A stretch of 64,000 nucleotides of DNA from assembly GCA_903903925.1 (NCBI GenBank), contig CAIVAU010000078.1, positions 16,498 through 80,497 on the forward strand, in the 5' to 3' direction. Positions 46,529 to 56,142 of the stretch are shown here, piece by piece; the stretch's first letter is position 1; each line of letters begins with the position of its first letter. The stretch is from an uncultured cyanobacterium. GTDB lineage: Bacteria > Cyanobacteriota > Cyanobacteriia > Cyanobacteriales > Nostocaceae. The notes under the pieces were generated by a model that saw only the letters and a program-made list of their open reading frames with translations, searched no databases and had not been told where the DNA came from. The translations under genes and the position numbers were made by a program.

Positions 46529-47347
46529 CTACGTTGTAAAAAATTGTTTGAGCCTCTCAACAAATGCCAAAGTATCTTCAAAGTGAATATTATGACCACA
46601 ATTACTCATGATTTCTAGCTGACAAAATTTACATAGATTCGCCATTTTCATATTTATCTCTATAAATTTTTCATCATGTTCACCAACAAGTAAAAGCAAA
46701 GGATTAGTATTTTCTTTAAGTTTTTCCCATAAAGAAGGTTGACATCCAGTACCCATTAAACGCAGCGATTTAGCCAATTCTATAGGGTTATTTTGCAACC
46801 GACTTTCTATCAAATGCTGAAATTGCGGACGATTTTTTATCAAACCAAAAATAGGTTGATTGTACCAATTTAATAAAAAAGCTGTAAGATCACTTTTTGC
46901 AACACTTCTTACTAACTTCCTAGCTATTTGCTCATCACGTTTAACTCGTTCTAATTGCTCTATTTCTGTTAACAACCCTGGAGAAGTTGATTCCAGCACA
47001 ACCTTAGAGAAACGGTGGGGAAAATATAGAGTAAGGTATAAAGCCAATCTCCCGCCCATAGAATAGCCAACTAAGAAGCATTTAGTAATTTTTAACTTAT
47101 CCAGTAAATTAATTAGGGCATGGGCAGTATTTGCCATTTCATAACACTCATCACCACCTAATATTTGAGTCTTCCCATGTCCAGGAAGGTCAACTGTTAG
47201 ACAGGTAAATTCGTCAGATAGTTGTTGTATAGCTTCATCAAATTCATGGTTGTTGCCCATGAATCCGTGTAAAAATAGAATTCGTGGTTGATCTAGATTA
47301 CCAATAAAAGAATAATATAATTGATAATTATTATCATCAAAAATCAT
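46529..47347 (-). CDS. menH: Alpha/beta hydrolase, MenH-like (SHCHC synthase)
   Basis: A 272-residue hydrolase that resembles MenH of phylloquinone/menaquinone synthesis: oxyanion-region ILFLHGFMGNNHEF, VDLPGHGKT, nucleophile Ser96 in GYSMGGRLALY, and the catalytic His near 252 in SNCGHNIHFE; the Arg residues of the GYSMGGR type are MenH-like. It would cleave pyruvate to yield 2-succinyl-6-hydroxy-2,4-cyclohexadiene-1-carboxylate. A frame open from 47491 would read a hairpin repeat (47429-47481) as 48 extra residues, so the ATG at 47347 is preferred. No other men genes are adjacent. Confidence 0.8.
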   Translation of the reverse strand: MIFDDNNYQLYYSFIGNLDQPRILFLHGFMGNNHEFDEAIQQLSDEFTCLTVDLPGHGKTQILGGDECYEMANTAHALINLLDKLKITKCFLVGYSMGGRLALYLTLYFPHRFSKVVLESTSPGLLTEIEQLERVKRDEQIARKLVRSVAKSDLTAFLLNWYNQPIFGLIKNRPQFQHLIESRLQNNPIELAKSLRLMGTGCQPSLWEKLKENTNPLLLLVGEHDEKFIEINMKMANLCKFCQLEIMSNCGHNIHFEDTLAFVERLKQFFTT

Positions 47348-47428
47348 GAATATTTTCGGATAGTACCTTTCAGTGGTCTCATAAAATAGCTTAGGCGATT
47401 TACAGGAATAAATATACCACCGCCGTTG

Positions 47429-47481
47429 GTTTCGACTTCGCTCAACCAACTGAGAGATCGAGAGTTGGGCGAAGTCGAAAC
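47429..47481. repeat. TTTCGACTTCGC hairpin repeat
   Basis: GTTTCGACTTCGCTCAAC and GTTGGGCGAAGTCGAAAC are 18-base inverted arms with one mismatch around a 17-base loop. It lies just upstream of the menH start. Confidence 0.85.
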
Positions 47482-47531
47482 TCTCCAACACAGGTATTTT
47501 CTTTCTCGGAAATCACCTTATAGCAATAGTC

Positions 47532-47933
47532 CTAAGGCAAAAACCGATCCAAAGCTGCTTTTAACTGTTCAATTTCCACTTCAATATTGCCCTCTTTTGC
47601 TGCTCTGCCAATACACTCAGTTAAATGTTCATCCAACACAATTCGCGCCACTCGATCTAGAGCCCCCCGCACTGCTGCAATTTGTAACAAAACATCAGGA
47701 CAGGGGCTACTTTGTTGCACCATCGTCTTGATACCACGAACATGCCCTTCAATCCGCGATAGCCGATTGACAATTCCTCGCAAAGACTCTTCACTATGAA
47801 CGTGAGAATGAGCCGACTGTCCATGACTATGTGTATTTTTCGTATTATTATACACAGTATCGTCACTGAGTAAATCTTCATCTTGCTGAGAATCGGGCAA
47901 GGATTCTTGACCTAATCGTTTCGATCCATTCAT
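47532..47933 (-). CDS. CsoR/RcnR-family metal-sensing repressor, InrS-like
   Basis: A 133-residue helical repressor. The core LRGIVNRLSRIEGHVRGIKTM begins the DUF156 fold. Metal ligands of the CsoR/InrS type are visible: Cys78, His103 and Cys107 (C-x24-H-x3-C). A His-rich N-terminal tail (THSHGQSAHSHVHS) places His46 where InrS of Synechocystis has its fourth ligand (32 residues before the first Cys), suggesting nickel. When metal-free it would repress an exporter gene. None is adjacent, so its target is remote. The upstream menH gene ends elsewhere and is not linked. Confidence 0.82.
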   Translation of the reverse strand: MNGSKRLGQESLPDSQQDEDLLSDDTVYNNTKNTHSHGQSAHSHVHSEESLRGIVNRLSRIEGHVRGIKTMVQQSSPCPDVLLQIAAVRGALDRVARIVLDEHLTECIGRAAKEGNIEVEIEQLKAALDRFLP

Positions 47934-48192
47934 GAGTTATTTAGACGTTTCTACTAAGATCCTAACCCATAAGCAAATAGAGAGTGTGGGGAAAATGAGC
48001 GCAAAGTGCCTCCCACACCAACGGAAGTGAGAAATCCGGGCGCAAGATAATTCTCTCTATCTGCGTTCCGAAGTTCTGTTCGTCGGAGACGTTGGCAAAG
48101 CCATCGGCGGAAGCCGCCGCTCAGACTTCTCCCCATCTGCGTCCATCTGGGGTTAAAATCCAAAATTAGGCTAAAAAATTTAGGCTTTAGTT

Positions 48193-49413
48193 ATGCAATT
48201 TCCCAAACTATCCCTGTCGATCCGTAAACTTAGTACCCATGTATTAGCCCTAACTATAGGAATTGTGCTAATTGTTAGTACCCTGCAAGTGTCCCCAACA
48301 CTCGCAGAATCAGTGCCAGATCCGGTAACTGCTGAATTACCACAACTGATTGCCCAAAGACAATCTACCATAGCACCGATCGCTGTCAGTAACACTAGCT
48401 TTGTGACATCAGCAGTTGATCGCGTTGGCGCAGCAGTTGTTAGAATTGATACCGAGCGCACAATTACTCGTCGCGCCCCCGATCCATTCCTAGAAGACCC
48501 ATTTTTTCGACGGTTTTTTGGTGATAGCTTTCCTCATGAGTTACCACAAGAGCAATTGCGCGGTCTCGGGTCAGGTTTCATCATTGACAAGAGCGGGTTA
48601 GTTCTCACCAATGCCCATGTGGTTGATAAGGCTGATCGAGTGACAGTTCACCTTAAAGATGGTCGCACTTTAGAAGGCAAAGTTCAAGGTGCTGATGAAG
48701 TGACTGATTTGGCACTCGTCAAGATTAACGCAGGGAGCGATTTACCAGTTGCTCCCTTGGGTTCTTCAGCTAATGTCAAGGTCGGAGACTGGGCGATCGC
48801 CGTGGGTAACCCCTTAGGATTAGACAACACCGTTACATTAGGAATTATCAGCACCCTCAGACGTTCCAGCGCTCAAGTTGGCATTAGTAACAAACGCTTA
48901 GATTTTATCCAAACTGACGCCGCCATCAACCCTGGTAACTCTGGTGGACCATTATTAAATGCCCAGGGTGAAGTCATTGGTATCAACACTGCTATTCGTG
49001 GTGACGCCATGGGCATAGGGTTTGCAATTCCGATTGATAAAGCCAAAGTTATCGCCGCCCAACTGGAAGGTGGTAAAAAAGTTGCGCATCCCTACTTAGG
49101 TGTGGCAATGGAAGATTTAACTCCTGAAGTCGCAAAGCAAATCAACGCTAACCCCAATTCCCCCATCCAGATACCAGAAATTAGCGGTGTTTTAGTCGTT
49201 CGAGTTGTACCAAACTCCCCAGCCGCAAGTGCAGGTATACGTCCGGGAGATGTGATTATTGAGGTTGATGGACAACAAATTACCCAAGGTGAAGATTTAC
49301 TGAACATTGTTGAAAGTAGTCGCATCAATCAACTGTTGCAACTGAAAGTGCAACGCGGAAACCAGGTGCAGAAACTATCAATCCGTACAGCTCAACTGCA
49401 AAATGTTTCGTAG
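48193..49413 (+). CDS. HtrA/Deg-family serine protease with PDZ domain
   Basis: A 406-residue exported trypsin-like protease (HhoA/HhoB/HtrA group of cyanobacteria). A signal segment (VLALTIGIVLIVSTLQVSPTLA) leads to the protease domain with His142 (TNAHVVDKAD), Asp172 (VTDLALVKI) and Ser250 (NPGNSGGPL), then one PDZ domain (about 300-395, VLVVRVVPNSPAASAGIRPGDVIIEVDG). Such proteases remove damaged periplasmic and thylakoid proteins. The start at 48193 follows a hairpin-repeat-rich gap. The specific paralogue cannot be decided here. Confidence 0.93.
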   Translation: MQFPKLSLSIRKLSTHVLALTIGIVLIVSTLQVSPTLAESVPDPVTAELPQLIAQRQSTIAPIAVSNTSFVTSAVDRVGAAVVRIDTERTITRRAPDPFLEDPFFRRFFGDSFPHELPQEQLRGLGSGFIIDKSGLVLTNAHVVDKADRVTVHLKDGRTLEGKVQGADEVTDLALVKINAGSDLPVAPLGSSANVKVGDWAIAVGNPLGLDNTVTLGIISTLRRSSAQVGISNKRLDFIQTDAAINPGNSGGPLLNAQGEVIGINTAIRGDAMGIGFAIPIDKAKVIAAQLEGGKKVAHPYLGVAMEDLTPEVAKQINANPNSPIQIPEISGVLVVRVVPNSPAASAGIRPGDVIIEVDGQQITQGEDLLNIVESSRINQLLQLKVQRGNQVQKLSIRTAQLQNVS

Positions 49414-49452
49414 ATATCTTTAAAATGGGGAGTGGGGAGTACTCCCCACTCC

Positions 49453-49836
49453 CTACACTTGATTTGCCAAAAACTGACGCAAACTCAGCAAACTCAGGGT
49501 TTGTCCCAAAGCCAGTGGCAGAATTGTCAATCCTTCTAGGCGAGACTGCACCCAACCTTCTCCCCAATACCATTCGTGAAAGCCGTCAATGCCTTGACTC
49601 AGTAGCAAGCGTAGACAATTACGACCGACTACATCTACTTGATGATGAATCGGTACTAGCCCGATCTTGCTAGTGAACTCAAATCCTGGAAGCAATTCTT
49701 CTGGCATTCCAGAAGTAAACCGACCAGAGAGAAGCCATTTTTCTAATTGCTGAGGACACACCAAACTTTGACGAATTGCAGTTGCTGATGCTTCAAGTTC
49801 TATCCGCAGTTGACTTTTTTGAAAATTACCAAGCAT
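49453..49836 (-). CDS. SRPBCC-like conserved cyanobacterial protein
   Basis: A 127-residue soluble protein that resembles the helix-grip (SRPBCC) fold: an N-terminal strand (KSQLRIELEASATAIRQSLVCPQQLEKWL), a central strand GRNCLRLLLSQGIDGFHEWYWGEGWVQS and a C-terminal helix (LGQTLSLLSLRQFLANQ). SRPBCC proteins bind hydrophobic ligands; none can be named. Convergent with the protease gene, 39 bases apart, and followed (upstream on this strand) by the long TGACTCC array. Confidence 0.65.
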   Translation of the reverse strand: MLGNFQKSQLRIELEASATAIRQSLVCPQQLEKWLLSGRFTSGMPEELLPGFEFTSKIGLVPIHHQVDVVGRNCLRLLLSQGIDGFHEWYWGEGWVQSRLEGLTILPLALGQTLSLLSLRQFLANQV

Positions 49837-49934
49837 TTTTATCAGAATACAGGAGTCAGGAGTCAGGAGCCAGAATTGTTAAAAAATTACGAGCTATCTC
49901 TTGCTGTGCTAATGATATCAAACTCTGATAAATT

Positions 49935-50136
<202 letters not shown>

Positions 50137-50198
50137 GATGTTTAAGTTAAGTGTAGTTATACTAAGATAATTATCAATAACTTTTGGTAAGGTTTTTC

Positions 50199-51104
50199 AT
50201 GGCGGATCAGTTAATTCGCGCCACAGCAGCTGAAGGCGGGATTCGTGCAGTAGGTGCGATCACGACACGCTTAACAGAAGAAGCCAAGCATCGCCATCAT
50301 CTCTCGTATGTAGCGACGGCTGCACTGGGTCGGACTATGACAGCAGGCTTGTTGATGGCTTCCAGTATGAAGCGAGCTAAATCTAGGGTCAACGTCCGGG
50401 TTAAAGGTGATGGACCTTTAGGTGGTATATTAGTAGATGCAGGTTTGGATGGGACGGTACGCGGCTATGTAGAAAACCCGGCTGTGGAATTGCCTCCAAA
50501 TGGAAAAGGTAAGCTAGATGTCGGGGGTGCTGTTGGTAATGGCTATCTTTACGTTGTTCGTGATGTCGGTTACGGCTACCCTTACTCTAGTACAGTGGAG
50601 CTCGTTTCTGGTGAAATTGGGGACGATGTAGCTCATTACCTAGTGAGTTCGGAACAAACACCTTCCGCACTTGTGTTAGGTGTTTTCGTGGGTGCAGGCG
50701 GGGTAACAGCAGCTGGAGGGTTACTAATACAAATTTTGCCCAAAGCTGCAACAGACGAAACCCTAGTAGAAACTTTGGAATCACGAGTAGCTGCTTTATC
50801 AGGATTTACACCTTTGTTACAAGCAGGGCTTTCCTTGAGCGAAATTCTTCAGAACCTATTAGGAGATATGGGACTGATGATATTTCCGGAAAGCCAAATG
50901 CTTCGCTTCCACTGCAGTTGCTCGTTTGACCGCGTGTTAGGAGCACTCAAGATGTTGGGAGAAGCAGAACTACAAGACATGATTGCCAAAGATAATGGAG
51001 CGGAGGCAACTTGTCACTTTTGTAGTACAGTCTACCAGGCAAGTAGCGCTCAGTTGGCTCAGTTAATTGTCGATTTGCAGGCTGAATCTTCTGCTTCTGG
51101 TTGA
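50199..51104 (+). CDS. hslO: 33 kDa redox-regulated chaperone Hsp33
   Basis: A 301-residue holdase chaperone switched on by oxidation. The N-terminal fold begins MADQLIRATAAEGGIRAVGA, and the redox switch sits at the C-terminus with CSC at 239-241 and CHFC at 272-275, the zinc-binding CxC and CxxC of Hsp33. On peroxide and heat stress the zinc is lost and the chaperone unfolds and binds clients. The ATG at 50199 is the family start; an upstream GTG at 50184 is less likely. It follows a heptamer array by 60 bases. Confidence 0.96.
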   Translation: MADQLIRATAAEGGIRAVGAITTRLTEEAKHRHHLSYVATAALGRTMTAGLLMASSMKRAKSRVNVRVKGDGPLGGILVDAGLDGTVRGYVENPAVELPPNGKGKLDVGGAVGNGYLYVVRDVGYGYPYSSTVELVSGEIGDDVAHYLVSSEQTPSALVLGVFVGAGGVTAAGGLLIQILPKAATDETLVETLESRVAALSGFTPLLQAGLSLSEILQNLLGDMGLMIFPESQMLRFHCSCSFDRVLGALKMLGEAELQDMIAKDNGAEATCHFCSTVYQASSAQLAQLIVDLQAESSASG

Positions 51105-51269
51105 AAAATAAAAAAGCAATGCTTGATTTTGGAGTTTGATGGTAGTTACAGAATGACTTAATGTACAAAAGGTAGCTTTTTCACTCAGGAGAAAGCTAAT
51201 ATGACAAAGATCTAATCTCATTTGTTCCGATCTAGAACAGATGACTATTAAATTATTTTGGTGTGAGAG

Positions 51270-53303
51270 ATGACAGAGCGGGATATTCCAGAAAGCTGGT
51301 CACCAGCCAGAGCACAAGAGCCCGATCAAATAACTATATTATCCCGAAGTCAACAAATCAGTGAAACTTATGCGCCTGGTGTCCCAGCTGCTGGTTCTAC
51401 CTCCCAATCTGTGATGCGATCAAAAGAAAGCGCTTCTGAACAAGGAACTGCTCAACAAAGCAAAGGTTTAGAAAAATTACCTCGTTGGCTGAAAAGCTGG
51501 GTGTTATGGGCGGTTTTGTTGACTTTAGTTCCTGGCGGTATAGCAATTATCTCAATGGCGATGCTGCTCAAGCTGCCAGCCGCACCGAACTGTCCTTCAA
51601 TTTTTTGGCCTTTGGCAAGTGCGTCGGTGAGGATACATTGTGCTCAGTTCGCTGCTTCTAAACAGACGGTTAACGACCTGCTACAAGCGATTGACTTGGT
51701 GAAGGATCTGCCAGAAAATCACCCACTACGTGGAGAAATTGATCGTTTTCTGGGAGAATGGTCGCAAAATGTTTTGCAGCTAGCGGATGAAAGTTTTCAA
51801 GCTGGGAGGCTAAATGAAGCAGTTGCAACTGCTCACAGAATTCCCAAGGATCTCCCTGCTTATAAATTGGTAGACGAGAAAGTTGCCAAGTGGCAATCAA
51901 TTTGGTCGAAGGCAGAAGGTGTTTATCAAGCAGCAGAAGGAGAAATACGGCAACAGCACTGGCACGAAGCGTTTATGATTGCTTCCAGATTGTTACGTGT
52001 GAATAATAAATACTGGACGGGCATTAAGTATGACGAATTGAACCAGATGATTGTCAGCACCAGGGAAGATGGGGATAAATTGGCAAAAGCTGAAAGCCTA
52101 TCCAAAGATGGAGGAGTAGATAATTTACTCAAAGCTATTCAACTAGCTGGGTCAATTGGGCAGAACAGTTACATTCATCAGCAGGCGCAAGAGGCAATAC
52201 CAGTATTTGGACGGAAGATGCTAGAATTGGCACAGCAAAAGCTGAAGCAACAAGATGCGGATTCAGCGATCGATATCGCCCAAAAAATTCCCGCCAATGC
52301 TGGGTTACAGTTGGAAAGCGAAGATTTTATTTCCCTAGCTGAGGCGCAAAGAAGTGCATGGACGGGTACTATACCAGGTCTAGAGTCAGCAATCTCCCAA
52401 GCTCAACAAATTGACCCGACCAGACCAAGTCATGAGAAAGCACAACAACTGATTGCTCGTTGGCAGTTGGAAATAGAAGATGTTGGTCACCTGGAAAAAG
52501 CACAATCACTCTCCAGTGGAGGAGCCATATCTGACCTGACCGCAGCTATTAACGAAGCTCAGGGTATTCCTGCTAGCAACCCTCGTGCCAAAGAAGCAAG
52601 AAAAGAAATTGCGCACTGGGTTGCCCAGATCCAGACTATCGAGGATCGACCTTATTTGGAACGCGCCGATCAGCTGGCAGTGTTAGAGGATATTAACTCT
52701 TTACAAGCAGCAATTACCGAAGCCAGCCAAATCGGGAGAAATCGAGCTTTATATCAAGAAGCACAAGACAAAATAGCGACTTGGACGGGGAAAATTCAAC
52801 GAATTGAAGACCAACCTTACTTAGACCAGGCGCGGGAACTGGCTCAAAGTGGTGACATACCTGCTGCTATTAAGACCGCCCAACAAATACCACCAGGGCG
52901 ATCGCTTTCTAGTGAAGCACAAGCGGCTATGGATGACTGGCGAGGACAAATCCGTGCCAAAGAAAACTGGAGGAAAGCGCGGGAGGTAGCACTTGCCGGA
53001 ACTCCAAATGCCTTAGCAGAAGCAATTCGACTGGCGGATCAGGTGCCAAGTAGCAGTCTGTTACGCAATGATGTTAATGAAGCTCTCGACCAATGGAGTC
53101 AGCAACTATTAGACATTGCACGCTCTCAAGGTGAGTCTGATATCACCAGAGGTATCGAGACAGCCAAGCTCATTCCCAAAGGTACTGCTGTTTACAGTGA
53201 AGCGCGATCGCAAATTAGGACATGGCGAGCGATTCTCAATCCTCCTCTACCGCTACCTACACCTGAATTCTCCCAACCGTCAACCACGATCGATCAGCAG
53301 TAA
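51270..53303 (+). CDS. Large membrane-anchored repeat protein, unknown function
   Basis: A 677-residue protein: a 75-residue charged head, one transmembrane helix (WVLWAVLLTLVPGGIAIISMAML, about 76-98), and then a series of about seven tandem helical blocks of roughly 60-65 residues. The blocks share YLxxAxxLAxxGxxxxLxxAIxxAxxIPxxxPLxxEAxxxIxxW, seen in LEKAQSLSSGGAISDLTAAI, LERADQLAVLEDINSLQAAI and LDQARELAQSGDIPAAIKTA. No enzyme motif is seen. It is probably a scaffold facing the periplasm or lumen. Known in cyanobacteria; function unknown. Confidence 0.65.
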   Translation: MTERDIPESWSPARAQEPDQITILSRSQQISETYAPGVPAAGSTSQSVMRSKESASEQGTAQQSKGLEKLPRWLKSWVLWAVLLTLVPGGIAIISMAMLLKLPAAPNCPSIFWPLASASVRIHCAQFAASKQTVNDLLQAIDLVKDLPENHPLRGEIDRFLGEWSQNVLQLADESFQAGRLNEAVATAHRIPKDLPAYKLVDEKVAKWQSIWSKAEGVYQAAEGEIRQQHWHEAFMIASRLLRVNNKYWTGIKYDELNQMIVSTREDGDKLAKAESLSKDGGVDNLLKAIQLAGSIGQNSYIHQQAQEAIPVFGRKMLELAQQKLKQQDADSAIDIAQKIPANAGLQLESEDFISLAEAQRSAWTGTIPGLESAISQAQQIDPTRPSHEKAQQLIARWQLEIEDVGHLEKAQSLSSGGAISDLTAAINEAQGIPASNPRAKEARKEIAHWVAQIQTIEDRPYLERADQLAVLEDINSLQAAITEASQIGRNRALYQEAQDKIATWTGKIQRIEDQPYLDQARELAQSGDIPAAIKTAQQIPPGRSLSSEAQAAMDDWRGQIRAKENWRKAREVALAGTPNALAEAIRLADQVPSSSLLRNDVNEALDQWSQQLLDIARSQGESDITRGIETAKLIPKGTAVYSEARSQIRTWRAILNPPLPLPTPEFSQPSTTIDQQ

Positions 53304-53388
53304 GATCAATTGTGCATACACGGCAAGTTCTAGCCAACAAGACACTCAACTTCTTTGAGAAGTCGGGTGTCTTAATTGTTTATGTTTT

Positions 53389-54123
53389 CTATTCAAATTG
53401 GGGTAAATTATTTGGGTCAATACCCTGAGATTGTAAGTAAGCAATAAGCCTTTCTTTTTGTTGACGTTCTTGTTCAATTTGTTCTACAGCCCAAGCTAAC
53501 AAATTCCCATCTTTATCCCACCAACGTAACCAATAACCAGTATGGGCTTCTTTTGTTCCTTGCCATATTCCTAAATATAAGCCTATTTTATCTATCCAAT
53601 GACGACCATTCTCGTCGGTTAGCTTTAATTGATAACGTCCATTTTCTAGTTGATAGTATTCTAACAACCCTTCATTTGGTGCAAAAATTATGTAGATGGG
53701 AACCTGCAATATCCGCTCATAGAAAAACCATCTTCCTGGCGGATAAGTGCGCTTAACAGAATATTCTCCCCTGTTAGTCTCTGAGAGAAATTCCATCACA
53801 ATGAGGGGAATTTCACCTTCTAAAATCGGTGTATAACTTTTGCGATGACTCTGCACTTCCTTCACTAATGGCACGTAAACCCAGTCTGGTCCTTTAATAA
53901 TCAATTGTCCGTTAACTGTTGCACACAATCCAAAGTTTGAAGCAATTAACATTTGTGGTTGGATGAACCCACTGATTTCTAAACTTTCGCGCAAAGCACC
54001 AGCCAAAATCGGCTGATCTATATTCTCCACTGGTTCATCCTCTAGTCGAAAATCTTTCGGTAAGGGTTCCCATGTTATTATCAGTTGATTTGATGATTTA
54101 CTTTCGCTAAGTTTGTCTACCAT
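53389..54123 (-). CDS. Uma2 (DUF820) family endonuclease-fold protein, copy 1
   Basis: A 244-residue protein of the Uma2/DUF820 family, a PD-(D/E)xK nuclease fold very abundant in cyanobacteria. The Asp of PDWVYVP near residue 78 and the Glu of LIVMEFLSET near 111, plus KRTYPP, mark the family. The C-terminus is a coiled Glu/Gln/Arg-rich tail ending AYLQSQGIDPNNLP. It is a paralogue of the next gene upstream (about 85% identical by eye). Biological role is unknown; a nuclease activity is inferred from the fold. Confidence 0.88.
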   Translation of the reverse strand: MVDKLSESKSSNQLIITWEPLPKDFRLEDEPVENIDQPILAGALRESLEISGFIQPQMLIASNFGLCATVNGQLIIKGPDWVYVPLVKEVQSHRKSYTPILEGEIPLIVMEFLSETNRGEYSVKRTYPPGRWFFYERILQVPIYIIFAPNEGLLEYYQLENGRYQLKLTDENGRHWIDKIGLYLGIWQGTKEAHTGYWLRWWDKDGNLLAWAVEQIEQERQQKERLIAYLQSQGIDPNNLPQFE

Positions 54124-54171
54124 AATTCTCCAAAATTCCAGTTTTATATAGGGGTTTTGGGCTGTGATTTT

Positions 54172-54948
54172 CTATGCAAAAGGAGGTAAATTATTGGGGT
54201 CAATACCTTGCGACTGCAAATAAGCAAGTAACCGTTCTTTTTGCTGACGTTCCTGTTCAGCACGTTGACGTTCCTGTTCAGTGCGTTGACGTTCCTGTTG
54301 AATTTGTTCCACAGCCCAAGGTAACAAATTCTCATCTTTATCCCACCAACGTAACCAATAACCAGTATGAGCTTCTTTTGTTCCTCGCCATGTTCCTAAA
54401 TATAAGCCCATCTCATCTATCCAATGACGACCATTTTCGTCGGGGAGCTTTAATTCATAACGTCCATTTTTTAGTTGATAATATTCCAACAGTCCCCCAT
54501 CTGGTGCAAAAATGATGTAGATGGGAACTTGCAATATCTGCTCATAGAAAAACCATCTTCCTGGCGGATAAGTGCGCTTAAGAGAATATTCTCCCCCATC
54601 AGTATCTGAGAGAAATTCCATCACAATGAGCGGAATTTCACCTTCTAAAATCGGTGTATAACTTTTGCGATGACTCTGCACTTCCTTCACTGATGGCACG
54701 TAAACCCAGTCTGGTGCTTTAATAATCAATTGTTCGTCAACTGTTGCACACAATCCAAAGTTTGAAGCAATTAACATGTGTGGTTGGATGAACCCACTGA
54801 TTTCTAAACTTTCACGCAAAGCACCAGCCAAAATCGGCTGACCTGTATTCTCCACTGGTTCATCCTCTAGTTGAAAATCTTTCGGTAAGGGTTCCCACGT
54901 TATTATCAGTCGATTTGATGATTTGCTTGCGCTGAGTTGGACTACCAT
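54172..54948 (-). CDS. Uma2 (DUF820) family endonuclease-fold protein, copy 2
   Basis: A 258-residue copy of the downstream gene in tandem on the same strand, with the same PDWVYVP (near 78) and LIVMEFLSDT (near 111) motifs. It differs mainly in the tail, where ERQRTEQERQRAEQERQQKE has two extra EQERQ-type units relative to copy 1. The duplication is therefore recent, and the tail has changed by slippage. Such pairs may be distinct or redundant nucleases; roles are unknown. The 48-base spacing suggests a shared operon. Confidence 0.88.
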   Translation of the reverse strand: MVVQLSASKSSNRLIITWEPLPKDFQLEDEPVENTGQPILAGALRESLEISGFIQPHMLIASNFGLCATVDEQLIIKAPDWVYVPSVKEVQSHRKSYTPILEGEIPLIVMEFLSDTDGGEYSLKRTYPPGRWFFYEQILQVPIYIIFAPDGGLLEYYQLKNGRYELKLPDENGRHWIDEMGLYLGTWRGTKEAHTGYWLRWWDKDENLLPWAVEQIQQERQRTEQERQRAEQERQQKERLLAYLQSQGIDPNNLPPFA

Positions 54949-55305
54949 AATTCATCCAAAATTCAAAAGTAACAAACCGAATCATGACAGGCATTCTAGG
55001 TCTTAGGATTGTCTAATTTAACAGCACCTTCGACTATACACGGCATGAATGTAAGTTTATTCTCTAATTTTATCAACATTCCCATGATTTATTGGAAAAT
55101 TTGCTTAGCTCAAGCGATTGGAAGTCTCTGCGATCCGGACGTTTGCTTAGCGTCCCATAGAAAAAGTCCGCTGACGCGGACTCATGTTATATTTTGATCT
55201 CCTTTATGAACAATTTTCAGGCGATCGCATTCCTCTGCTCAAACAACAAATCTGGTTTGATTTATGCAAAAAATTCAGTAGGCGAAATAGCCAACATCAG
55301 GATAA
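54949..55305. other. Gap with small hairpin
   Basis: No gene is supported. The hairpin AGTCCGC (55165-55171) with GCGGACT (55176-55182) is a short repeat of the type scattered in Nostocales genomes. The rest is unremarkable. Confidence 0.4.
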
Positions 55306-56142
55306 TCACAGATGATGTTGTTTAAACCATGCTTGAAGTCGTTTCCAACCATCTTTGGCATCAGCCTCGCGGTAGGAGGGGCGATAATCAGCAAAAAAGG
55401 CATGGGGAGCATCGGGGTAAACAACAATTTCCGATTTACTACTACTCGATTTGAGCTTCTCCCGTACCTGTTCCACTGTGTTAAGAGGAATACCTGTATC
55501 CTGCCCACCATAGAGTCCGAGAAGGGGAACAGTTAGCTTCGAGACAATATCGATCGGATACTGAGGCTGAAGTGGAGTCGCATCACCGACTAAACGCCCA
55601 TACCATGCCACACCTGCTTTTAGTTTAGGATTATGTGCCGCGTACAGCCAAGTGATTCGACCTCCCCAACAAAAGCCTGTAATTCCTACTCTATTAGCAT
55701 TACCTTTGGAAGACTTCACAGCCCAATCTATAGTCGCATCAAGGTCAGATAATACCTGGGCATCGGGTACTTTAGCAACAATTGGGCGAATTTCGTCAAT
55801 GTTAGTTAACTTAGAAACATCACCTTGACGTATAAACAATTGGGGGGCAACTGCTAGATATCCCAACTTGGCAAAGCGACGGGTAATATCTTGAATGTGT
55901 TCGTGGACACCAAATATTTCCTGAATGACTAGGATAATGGGAAAGTTATCCCCTGTTTCTGGTTGGGCTCTGTAGGCAGGTATTTCGCCATCTTTAACAG
56001 GTATTTTCACTGTACCTGCAACCAATCCTCTGGTATCAGTTGTGATAACTGTTGCTGTAGAAATGGGTTGTACTGCTAGAGTAAAGCCAGTGGCAATGGT
56101 AGCAGTGGTAATAAATTCTCGGCGTGTCAATTCTTTGATCAT
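55306..56142 (-). CDS. Dienelactone hydrolase-family protein with Tat-like signal
   Basis: A 278-residue alpha/beta hydrolase. It opens with [15 protein letters not shown], resembling a twin-arginine export signal (RRxFI), and has the DLH elements [16 protein letters not shown], Cys158 nucleophile in GITGFCWGG, Asp in YGGQDTGIP and His in [11 protein letters not shown]. Substrate is unknown; relatives cleave lactones or esters. Its start overlaps the GST gene by four bases (ATGA), so the two are coupled and probably act on the same compound, perhaps a detoxification route. Confidence 0.88.
   Translation of the reverse strand: MIKELTRREFITTATIATGFTLAVQPISTATVITTDTRGLVAGTVKIPVKDGEIPAYRAQPETGDNFPIILVIQEIFGVHEHIQDITRRFAKLGYLAVAPQLFIRQGDVSKLTNIDEIRPIVAKVPDAQVLSDLDATIDWAVKSSKGNANRVGITGFCWGGRITWLYAAHNPKLKAGVAWYGRLVGDATPLQPQYPIDIVSKLTVPLLGLYGGQDTGIPLNTVEQVREKLKSSSSKSEIVVYPDAPHAFFADYRPSYREADAKDGWKRLQAWFKQHHL

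Noticed and set aside
46529..47491. Longer start of menH at 47491
   Set aside because: The added 48 residues read through the hairpin repeat at 47429-47481; the enzyme fold begins at 47347.
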